Assembly: GCA_947447955.1 (NCBI GenBank)
Contig: CANFLS010000001.1
Coordinates: forward strand, 62,001-126,000
Source of the DNA: Flavobacteriales bacterium
Lineage (GTDB): Bacteria; Bacteroidota; Bacteroidia; NS11-12g; UBA955
Reading direction: 5' to 3'
DNA length: 64,000 nucleotides
Positions 14,624 through 21,919 of the stretch are shown here, one piece after another. The notes beneath the pieces were generated by a model. That model saw nothing but the letters and a program-made list of their open reading frames with translations. It ran no database searches and was not told the origin of the DNA. The position numbers and the translations under genes are program-made. Within the stretch, counting starts at the first letter, position 1; every line of letters begins with the position of its first letter.

Positions 14624-15570
14624 TGAAATTTTTTCTATTTAATCTAACAAAATTATTAATAATTTTTGTTTTGTCATCTTTGACACTGTCTCTTTTTGTT
14701 GCGATAACCACATATTGGACTCCCAAAATTGAAAATTTAACATTTGGCCACATTAGTAATTGGGGTAATACTTATGAGAGAAGTTTGGATTTTAAGAATT
14801 GGAATAAATTGTCTAACAAACCAAAGGGAGTTATCTTGGGTAGCTCAACTGCCTATAGGAACATCAACTCAACAATTTTAACTCAGCAAACAAATATAAA
14901 TTGGTTTATTTTAGGAAGTAACGCACAATCTCCTCCAGTTAGTCTTATCTTATTTAAAAATCTAATTGAAAAAACAAACCCGGACTACATAATAATAGAT
15001 ATATACGGTGGTGTATATGAAAATAACGGTCGAGAATCTGCATATGATTTAATAAACAATTCTACATTCCCTTTGTCATTAAAATTGAAATTATTCACTT
15101 TAGTTCCAAATTATCATTCATTACAAATATTAATTTATCGTTATTTGCATGAAAAGATTAAAGGGAATCTTTTCATAAGGAAGAAGAAATCAAATGGAAA
15201 ATATATCAAAGGAGGTTCTACATTTACGCCATATAAGAGATTTGAAATTGACAAAAATGACAAGCTAAAATTTTCGAGAATCAAAATAAATAAAGAGTTA
15301 AGATATATAATTAATTATTGTGATAAAAAGTCTATTATTGTAATTATTAATATTTCGCCGATTATAGGTAGAAAACAAATTTACGAAATTGATTATGATA
15401 AAGTAATAGTTAATGATGATTTCAATCATAGGAATGATTTGTTTTATGATGATCATCACATGCATGGTAAAGGCTCGGTGGAATATACTAAAAAACTCGC
15501 TGAAAAATTGAAATTGTCGAAATACATTAACTCTTTTAAATCAACTAATACTATTAGAGGCTCAAATTAA
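14623..15570 (+). CDS. Membrane-anchored SGNH-like acyl-transfer partner, copy 1
   Basis: 315 residues with an N-terminal membrane anchor (about 8-30). GVILGSSTAYRN resembles the nucleophile-Ser block of SGNH/DltD-like proteins, and a late DDHHMHGKGS could supply the Asp-x-x-His block. Such proteins complete glycan acylation with a co-encoded MBOAT enzyme. Translation is coupled to the MBOAT gene. It shows little similarity to its counterpart at 18871 despite near-identity of the two MBOAT genes. The exact family is not certain. Confidence 0.65.
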   Translation: MKFFLFNLTKLLIIFVLSSLTLSLFVAITTYWTPKIENLTFGHISNWGNTYERSLDFKNWNKLSNKPKGVILGSSTAYRNINSTILTQQTNINWFILGSNAQSPPVSLILFKNLIEKTNPDYIIIDIYGGVYENNGRESAYDLINNSTFPLSLKLKLFTLVPNYHSLQILIYRYLHEKIKGNLFIRKKKSNGKYIKGGSTFTPYKRFEIDKNDKLKFSRIKINKELRYIINYCDKKSIIVIINISPIIGRKQIYEIDYDKVIVNDDFNHRNDLFYDDHHMHGKGSVEYTKKLAEKLKLSKYINSFKSTNTIRGSN

Positions 15571-15730
15571 TTTTCTTTAAGACATGATAATAGTTGTGTA
15601 AGTATTTGGATTGAAAGATTGGATGAATGTATTTTCTATTTTATTTTGAATATATTATTGTTTAATAATCAGATTAAAATAACAGTATAGAAAATGGTGA
15701 TTGTAGATTGGATTATGAAGGATTTTTTTT

Positions 15731-15739
15731 ATATCGTAT
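15731..15739. repeat. Target-site duplication, left copy
   Basis: ATATCGTAT, repeated directly at 17043-17051 on the other side of the IS4-type element. Confidence 0.85.
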
Positions 15740-17042
15740 CACTAGTGTCCCGTTGTAATTAAAAGATATTCAATTGGTTGGGAAAATCAGAATCTTTAAA
15801 ATGAGATTATCCATTGCTAACTAATTGATTTATTGGTTCTTTTTCGAATATGGATATACTAATAACCCGTAAAAAACTGTAGAGAGTTTGTTGGATTTTG
15901 AGCTTTTTCTTGGCTATTGCAACTATTAAATATGAACAAATGGCTATCCATATTTAACAATGAATTGCATTTTCTGTTGTTCCATAAAATGATTTGATTT
16001 TCAAGTGTTGTTTAATCCATTTGAAAAAGAGTTCGATTTTCCATTTTTCTTTGTAAGGGCCAGCAATTGTTGTAGCCTCAATATCGAAATGATTGGTTAA
16101 AAATATAAATGTTTTGTTTTTTTCTAGGTCGTGAAATTTAATTCTTCTAAGGTGCGATGGATATTTTGCCTGAGATTGTGGATGGATGAATTTTATCGTT
16201 TGATCTACCTGAATATCAACTGCTTTCTTGGCTGAATGGCTATAAACTCGGTCGAAAGCCATGTTCTCTTTCGCCCTTATAACGAAAAAGGCACCCGCTT
16301 GTTGAATACGAAATAATCTTTGATAATCAATATATCCCATATCCATAATATAGAAAGCTCCAGCTTCTATTGGTAACTGATCGAAAATATTCACATCATG
16401 CACCGAACCAGGCGTTATTTTGATAAAAGTAGGGATAGAACCTTGTAAATCATGCAATGTGTGCATTTTAACTGCGCCCTTATTTTGCCGAAATTTCGCC
16501 CACGGAAACATCTGTAAACAAAGGTCGATTGTGGTACTATCTAGTGCATAAGCCATATGATCAATATCGATCAAAAAAGTATTTTCTTGTGCATACAGCT
16601 TGCGTGTCTGAGTAATCAAAACTTGCGCAAAATCAGCATAGATTCGCCAATTCCTGCGCTCGTTGGCTTTGGCAAGTGTATTCCTAACCACGGGCTTTTT
16701 GATGCCGCTGTGATACAACTTTTTACTCATGGCCTGAAGTCAAGATTCGATGTATCTCAAACTATATCTGTAGGTTAACTGTACGAATGACATCACCAAA
16801 AAATGCTCTTTACAACTAGATTCCTTAACTCGATAATCACCATTATATCTGTCCACACATTTACTGAATTCGTAATCAGATATGAGAGACATCAACTGCG
16901 AAAAAACTGTCTTTCCAAGATTTATTTTCTAGTTTAATCACATTTTTTGAGACATTCAAATCGAAAAAACTAAAAATCGCTGTAAACATCAGTATTTATT
17001 GGGGTTTACAAGGATTGAAAAAAAGTTAACGGGACACTAGTG
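15740..17042 (-). mobile_element. IS4-family-like insertion sequence, degenerate
   Basis: 1303 bp bounded by perfect 15-bp terminal inverted repeats, CACTAGTGTCCCGTT, and flanked by a 9-bp direct repeat. Intact ends and target duplication indicate a fairly recent, unrearranged insertion, although its transposase gene is disabled. It lies between the two MBOAT modules. Confidence 0.9.
15807..16925 (-). pseudogene. IS4-type transposase, inactivated by point mutations
   Basis: One reading frame can be followed through the element: NLGKTVFSQLMSLISDYEF at the start, TIDLCLQMFPWAKFR, YIMDMGYIDYQRL, WKIELFFKWIKQHLKIK with the DDE-region Glu, then WIAICSYLIVAIAKKKL. The expected start codon reads ATA (16925-16923). 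A TGA interrupts IES*LQAMSKK and a TAA interrupts AIHC*IWIAI. No frameshift was needed to join the parts. The longest intact piece is 258 residues (15954-16730). Confidence 0.85.
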
Positions 17043-17051
17043 ATATCGTAT
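17043..17051. repeat. Target-site duplication, right copy
   Basis: ATATCGTAT, matching 15731-15739. Confidence 0.85.
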
Positions 17052-17160
17052 AAAACATATAAATCTAATTCTACATAAATCAGTTCGTTGATTTCTGACC
17101 TAATTATTCAATTTGCATGGAAGGCTGTTTTTTGTTACTTTTGGTGATCATCATTGGTCA

Positions 17161-17335
17161 TTTTGATTTTCACCGAATTCCTTTTCCGGTGTGAGTGAGG
17201 ATTTGATGGTCAGTACGAGCACCGATTCTATTTATGAGTTGGCTTACATGCATTGCCATGCGTTTAGGATGGAATCGAAATTAGAAACACCATTTGCTAA
17301 ACGATTGGCAGCTCTCCTAAACGCGCTTAGCGACT
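17161..17335 (+). pseudogene. Second copy of the epimerase 3' end (fragment)
   Basis: The DNA matches 12881-12935 of the epimerase gene (IPFPVSxDLxVSTST), with a 2-base insertion after CCGGTG. It then continues DSIYELAYMHCHAFRMESKL, sequence absent from the resident gene. It probably preserves the older C-terminus. Downstream, CTCCTAAACGCGCTTAGCGACTC-type repeats lead to the second MBOAT gene. Nothing else was recognised in the 371-bp gap 17052-17422. Confidence 0.75.
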
Positions 17336-17422
17336 CTAAACGCGTTTAAGCTTCTAAACCAAATTCAAGTCTATTCACAAAATTTTTCCAAATATCCAAA
17401 ACCATTTATTTAACTTCGCTCT

Positions 17423-18871
17423 GTGTTATTCAACTCATTTGAATTCTTACTTTTTCTGCCCATAGTATTTATACTTTATTGGTTTGTGTTTAACAAATCA
17501 TTGAAGTGGCAAAATGCATTGGTGCTTATTGCCAGCTATTTCTTCTATGGATGGTGGAGTTGGAAGTTCATGGGCTTGTTGATGCTCAGTACACTATTAG
17601 ATTATTTGTATGGATTTTGGGTAGCATCATCGAAACGAAAAAAAGCCAAATTATTTCTGTGGTTGAGTATAATTAACAACCTAGGTATCCTTGGAATATT
17701 TAAATATTACAACTTTTTTGCGCTCCAATTTCAAAAAGGTTTTGAAATCTTGGGGTTACATACCCATGCGGTTTTATTGAATGTGGCATTGCCAATTGGT
17801 ATTTCATTTTATACCTTCCATGGAATGTCGTATGTTTTTGACATCTACCGTGGAAATCAAAAACCAGTAAAAAGCTTTATCGATTATGCTGTTTTTGTGA
17901 GTTTCTTTCCGTTGTTGGTTGCAGGTCCTATTGAAAGAGCTAGTCACTTGTTGCCACAGGTTCAAAAAAGACGAGACTTTAACTATACCCAGGCTGTTGA
18001 GGGATGCAGGTTGATTCTTTGGGGGATGTTCAAGAAAGTGGTAATTGCTGATTCATTGGCAGGAACTGTCGATGCAATTTTCAACAATTACCAACATGAA
18101 AATGGCGTTACCTTAATCATTGGTGCCATTGCTTTTAGTTTTCAGATCTATGGGGACTTCAGTGGATATTCAGACATTGCCTTAGGAACAGCCAAATTGT
18201 TCGGATTCGAATTATTAAGCAATTTCAAGTTTCCATATTTTTCGAGGGATGTAGCAGAGTTTTGGCGACGTTGGCATATTTCATTATCAAGTTGGTTTCG
18301 GGATTATTTATACATTCCGTTGGGAGGGTCTAAGAATGGTAAATTCAAAGCCATTCGAAATACGTTTATTATTTTCTTAGTCAGTGGTTTTTGGCATGGT
18401 GCCAGTTGGAATTTCATCGCATGGGGTTTCATTCATGCCTGTGGTTTCTTGCCATTGCTAATATTGAATCGTAATCGAAAACATGTAACCGATGTAGTAG
18501 CACAAGATCGAAAGTTTCTCAACCTAAAAGAATTGTGGCAAATGGCAACCACATTTGTTTTTGTAACGTTTGCTTGGGTGTTTTTTAGAGCGAAGGATAT
18601 GGGTGAAGCTATGGGGTATATTCAAAATATCGGTACTAGTATTTATGAAAATCCAAAGCAGTTTTTATCATTGCCTGGAGGGAAGATGGTATTTATATAT
18701 ATAATACCATTGATTTTTGGAGACTGGATTTTAAGAAAGGATGAGAGAATCTTAAATTTAAATATTGACAATTCAAGAATTCGTTTTATTTTCTTCTCCT
18801 TACTTTCAATTATTATTCTATTAAAATTTATTTTTAATCAAGGTTCATCATTTATTTATTTTCAATTTTAA
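17423..18871 (+). CDS. MBOAT family O-acyltransferase, copy 2
   Basis: A 482-residue duplicate of the gene at 13181 with the same GTG start and upstream sequence (TTCACAAAATTTTTC...). The catalytic-region motifs FWHGASWNF and WRRWHISLSSWFRDYLY are intact. Amino-acid differences are few to about residue 385, then increase sharply (NLNIDNSRIRFIFFS instead of the copy-1 tail) before a shared FIYFQF end. The change of tail together with a different partner gene suggests that the module's 3' part was exchanged. Confidence 0.93.
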   Translation: MLFNSFEFLLFLPIVFILYWFVFNKSLKWQNALVLIASYFFYGWWSWKFMGLLMLSTLLDYLYGFWVASSKRKKAKLFLWLSIINNLGILGIFKYYNFFALQFQKGFEILGLHTHAVLLNVALPIGISFYTFHGMSYVFDIYRGNQKPVKSFIDYAVFVSFFPLLVAGPIERASHLLPQVQKRRDFNYTQAVEGCRLILWGMFKKVVIADSLAGTVDAIFNNYQHENGVTLIIGAIAFSFQIYGDFSGYSDIALGTAKLFGFELLSNFKFPYFSRDVAEFWRRWHISLSSWFRDYLYIPLGGSKNGKFKAIRNTFIIFLVSGFWHGASWNFIAWGFIHACGFLPLLILNRNRKHVTDVVAQDRKFLNLKELWQMATTFVFVTFAWVFFRAKDMGEAMGYIQNIGTSIYENPKQFLSLPGGKMVFIYIIPLIFGDWILRKDERILNLNIDNSRIRFIFFSLLSIIILLKFIFNQGSSFIYFQF

Positions 18872-19953
18872 TGAGGACGTTTATAAAAAAATTATTAGTT
18901 CACTTTTGTATACCTTTAGTTTTATTGGGATATGTGATTTACATAGGTTTTATTCATAATTTACATGTAACAAGATATCTAACACACAGATTTCTAATCG
19001 GTGAACCATATAGTGAAAATTACATAAAATGGTATAAATGGCAAAAAAAATTAGATAACATTAACTTAATCGCAATTGGTTCTTCACGTATATTACAATT
19101 TAAGGCTGAATTTTTCACAACCACCTTTTTTAATATGGGATACCTCGTAGGAACTCCAAAACAAACCTTACAACTAATTAAGGAAAAACAAATAAAGAAT
19201 AAAACACTAATTATTTCCTTAGATCAATGGGCATTTAATTCGGAGTGGTTGAGAAATCAAAGTTCATTTAATAAGCCATCGAAACCTAATTTTTTTAATT
19301 CAAGTTTATCTGCTGCTAGATTAGAAGACATAATAAAATTAAAATTATTACCTCTTTTAAATTCATCTAAAAATAATATATTAAAAATTGGTGCGGCTGC
19401 AAACATTGCCTTAGACGGAATTACTAATGACGGCTCTTACTATTATGGTAAAATTTATCAAGGGTTATTAACAAATGATAAAAAATTAATCGTTGAAGAT
19501 TATGAATTCGTTGATACAAAAAATAGAATAAAAAAAGGAGATAGACTTTTTCAGCATGGTCAACAATCGGATTTTTTGGCACTTATTGATTTTGAAGAAC
19601 TAGTTAAATTTAATTTAAAACAGGGTAACAAGGTAATTTACTTTTTTCCACCTTTTGCTCCAACTATACAAAATTTACTTAAAGGAAATAATTTTAAATA
19701 TATTGTTGATGCATCTAATAAAATTTGTCAAATTGCAAAATTTAACAATGTGAGTTTCTTTGACTATACATTCTTTAATTCAACTGATCAAATGTATATC
19801 GACGGATTTCATGGCGGAGCATTGGTATACTATAAAATTGCAGAAACAATGGGTTTGAAAACTAGAAAATGTTCTTTTATTAATTATTTTGAAACCACCA
19901 AAGATGGAGATTTAGTTGATGCGCGAAAAAAATTATTTACATCTTATAAATGA
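18871..19953 (+). CDS. Membrane-anchored SGNH-like protein, copy 2
   Basis: 360 residues with an N-terminal anchor (about 8-28). NLIAIGSSRILQFKAEFF resembles an SGNH/DltD nucleophile block, and YIDGFHGGALVYY could be the Asp/His block. It overlaps the MBOAT stop (TAATG), so it is translationally coupled. The likely role is acyl transfer to exported glycan together with the MBOAT protein. It is very different from the copy-1 partner in length and sequence. Family-level assignment is tentative. Confidence 0.65.
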   Translation: MRTFIKKLLVHFCIPLVLLGYVIYIGFIHNLHVTRYLTHRFLIGEPYSENYIKWYKWQKKLDNINLIAIGSSRILQFKAEFFTTTFFNMGYLVGTPKQTLQLIKEKQIKNKTLIISLDQWAFNSEWLRNQSSFNKPSKPNFFNSSLSAARLEDIIKLKLLPLLNSSKNNILKIGAAANIALDGITNDGSYYYGKIYQGLLTNDKKLIVEDYEFVDTKNRIKKGDRLFQHGQQSDFLALIDFEELVKFNLKQGNKVIYFFPPFAPTIQNLLKGNNFKYIVDASNKICQIAKFNNVSFFDYTFFNSTDQMYIDGFHGGALVYYKIAETMGLKTRKCSFINYFETTKDGDLVDARKKLFTSYK

Positions 19954-20061
19954 AATTGAATAAGCAAATGTATTTGAAATTTAAAATTGTCTCTAATATA
20001 AATTTTCATTTTACTTTCTGTTATTTAGGGGATGTGCAGTTGCAAAAGAACTGATAATTAA

Positions 20062-20259
20062 TTTATTGGTATTGCCAATGCGGGTAAAAAAGCCCCATCC
20101 ATTCGCATCGAGGGCTGGGAGTATAAACTACTGTTTGGACTTACTACGGTTTTTGATTTCCTGAGAATTATCTTTCCGATGAATAAGGATCTGGTGGTGA
20201 GCATAAGCACTACGTGCGTTGATATTGCTTCGCAAGTTGACAGCACTACGTGCGTTTAA
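20062..20259 (+). pseudogene. Third copy of the epimerase 3' end (internally deleted fragment)
   Basis: FIGIANAG is joined directly to KKAPSIRIEGWEYKLLFGL, so about 50 codons present in the gene at 11968 are deleted at a short GCGGG-like repeat. It continues TTVFDFLRIIFPMNKDLVVS and then reads into hairpin repeats (GCAC-TAC-GTGC at 20207 and 20243, TTGC-TTC-GCAA at 20225), exactly as the resident epimerase gene does. The repeat tail therefore probably predates the duplication. Confidence 0.8.
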
Positions 20260-20480
20260 GGCTAAACTAGTTTACGCTACGCTATTTACGCTGCGCTATT
20301 TAATTATAGGTAATTACCTTAAAAAATCTGTCTAAACTTCCCGAAAGCTTTTCGGGATAACCCTCACGATATCTATCGGGATAATCAGTCTAATCCCTTT
20401 TTGCTAAACGACCTCCCGATAGCTATCGGGAGGTCTTCTAAACGCGCATAGCAACTCTAAACGCGTTTACACCTCTATAC
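20200..20480. repeat. Mixed repeat island before the polysaccharide locus
   Basis: Hairpin units, TTTACGCTACGCTATTTACGC-like units, a fragment of a right-end array (AAAAAATCTGTCTAA near 20320), two TCGGGA inverted repeats, and a perfect 26-bp palindrome at 20410-20435 built on GACCTCCCGATAG. Together with the epimerase fragment this fills the 615-bp gap between the SGNH-like gene and the membrane protein gene. Confidence 0.75.
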
Positions 20481-20551
20481 TAATTTTGGATCTATTCACA
20501 AAAATTAACATCCTTATAATCCTAGTTGATTTTATTTTAGGATTTTAACAC

Positions 20552-20559
20552 TACCTTTG
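20552..20559 (+). promoter_or_regulatory. -7 box at the head of the polysaccharide locus
   Basis: TACCTTTG, nine bases before the ATG at 20569, matches TAnnTTTG. It is the best promoter candidate for the membrane protein-wza-wzc genes. Confidence 0.55.
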
Positions 20560-20568
20560 TTAGCGTAA

Positions 20569-21078
20569 ATGACTAATCTCGAAATAAACAAGAAAATTCG
20601 AAAGTCGGTGCAACGTGTCGGTGTGCAGCGTTTTTTTACAGGTTTAATTTTCTTGTTCGCTGGACTAGTTTGGAAGTTTTTTCAATTTACCGACGATGGT
20701 TCTTCAGGAATTACCTTACAAAAAATCTTATCTTTCTGGCCGGTATTTTGGGCTCTCTGGATGGGTGGGGGATTTCTGTGGTGGGTGCTCAGCGGATTTA
20801 AATCTGTAAATGGACTTATTTTTAGTTTTGTTGGAGGTGCATTTATGGCTGAAACTGTTATGCCTGGGGTTGTAATGAATACCGACAACGGTCCATATTT
20901 TATAATTCTCATAGGTTTATTTTTATTTGCTTTGCCGCGTAAAAATTTTCAAACAACCGCATACTCTTATGGAACCACAAAAAATTTCGATAAAATGAAT
21001 GTAAAATCCAATTTTCCGAAAATGCGCTCAAGTTCAATTGCCGAGCAAAAAAGAAATAGTGGTCAAAATTCAATATAA
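20569..21078 (+). CDS. Small integral membrane protein of unknown function
   Basis: 169 residues. Four hydrophobic segments can be seen near 20-36, 50-75 (LSFWPVFWALWMGGGFLWWV), 78-98 and 105-123, arranged as in the small four-helix membrane modules found beside stress and envelope genes. The C-terminal 45 residues are hydrophilic and basic. It starts the plus-strand run that continues into wza (19-bp gap), so a role in envelope or export is plausible but not shown. Confidence 0.6.
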   Translation: MTNLEINKKIRKSVQRVGVQRFFTGLIFLFAGLVWKFFQFTDDGSSGITLQKILSFWPVFWALWMGGGFLWWVLSGFKSVNGLIFSFVGGAFMAETVMPGVVMNTDNGPYFIILIGLFLFALPRKNFQTTAYSYGTTKNFDKMNVKSNFPKMRSSSIAEQKRNSGQNSI

Positions 21079-21097
21079 ATTATTTTAAAAAAATAGC

Positions 21098-21904
21098 ATG
21101 TCAATAAACAAATTTCAGTTGAAATCATATAAAATAATTCTTGCCTTATTATTTGTATTTATGTTTAACTCTTGTGTGAGTTACAAAAAACAAATATTTT
21201 TCCAAGGATTGCATGATACCACTTATGCCTCAAGTATGAAGCAGCCCGATCCAATCATTCAACGTGGCGACCAACTTGCTATTATGATTTATGCGCTCGA
21301 CCAGGTAAATGCTCAATTTTTTAATCAGCCTATGGGTGGAGGACAAGGTGGTGGAATGGGTATGATGATGCAAGGAGGACAAGGTGGTGGAATAATGGGA
21401 TATTTGGTTGATGAATACGGCAACATAGAATTTCCTAAATTGGGAACAATCAAGGTTTTGGGTTATACCCAACAAGAATTGAGAGATTCTTTAAAAAATA
21501 GATTGGCAATTTACATCAAAGAACCCATTATTAATGTACGATTACTGAACTTTAGGGTGACATTCATTACTTCAGATCACGCAAATACTACCATAGTAAC
21601 AAATAATAAAACAAATATTTTGCAGTTCTTAGGTTCTGTTGGGGGAATTTCTTGGATGGACAAACGCGACAACATTGTGGTGATTCGTCAAATTGATAGT
21701 AAACGTCAAATCTTGAGGGTAAATTTAACAGATGCTTCTATTTTTCAGAGCCCTGCTTATTACTTACAACCCAATGACATTATTTATGTAGAACCAAACA
21801 AACGTAAGTTTTTGGAAACCAATATTCAGTTGTTGAGTTATGTAACTACCATAGCGAGTACTGTGAGTATTCTGTTGTTGTATATAAATGGTTTGACAAA
21901 ATAA
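21098..21904 (+). CDS. wza: Polysaccharide export outer-membrane lipoprotein (Wza type)
   Basis: 268 residues. A lipoprotein signal ends in FMFNSC (Cys26). The Poly_export domain begins at PDPIIQRGDQLAIMIYAL, and an SLBB-like region follows (FRVTFI...LRVNLTDASIFQSPAYYLQPNDIIYVEPNK). A C-terminal hydrophobic stretch is present. It should form the outer-membrane exit of the Wza/Wzc export machine. Odd: a Gly/Met/Gln-rich insertion (GGGQGGGMGMMMQGGQGGG) sits inside the Poly_export domain. Confidence 0.92.
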   Translation: MSINKFQLKSYKIILALLFVFMFNSCVSYKKQIFFQGLHDTTYASSMKQPDPIIQRGDQLAIMIYALDQVNAQFFNQPMGGGQGGGMGMMMQGGQGGGIMGYLVDEYGNIEFPKLGTIKVLGYTQQELRDSLKNRLAIYIKEPIINVRLLNFRVTFITSDHANTTIVTNNKTNILQFLGSVGGISWMDKRDNIVVIRQIDSKRQILRVNLTDASIFQSPAYYLQPNDIIYVEPNKRKFLETNIQLLSYVTTIASTVSILLLYINGLTK

Positions 21905-21919
21905 TTTTTAGAAATTAAT

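Noticed and set aside
16710-16740. In-frame TGA in the IS4 transposase as a possible selenocysteine codon
   Set aside because: A second in-frame stop (TAA) and a lost start are present, and transposases of this type are not selenoproteins. Plain decay explains it.
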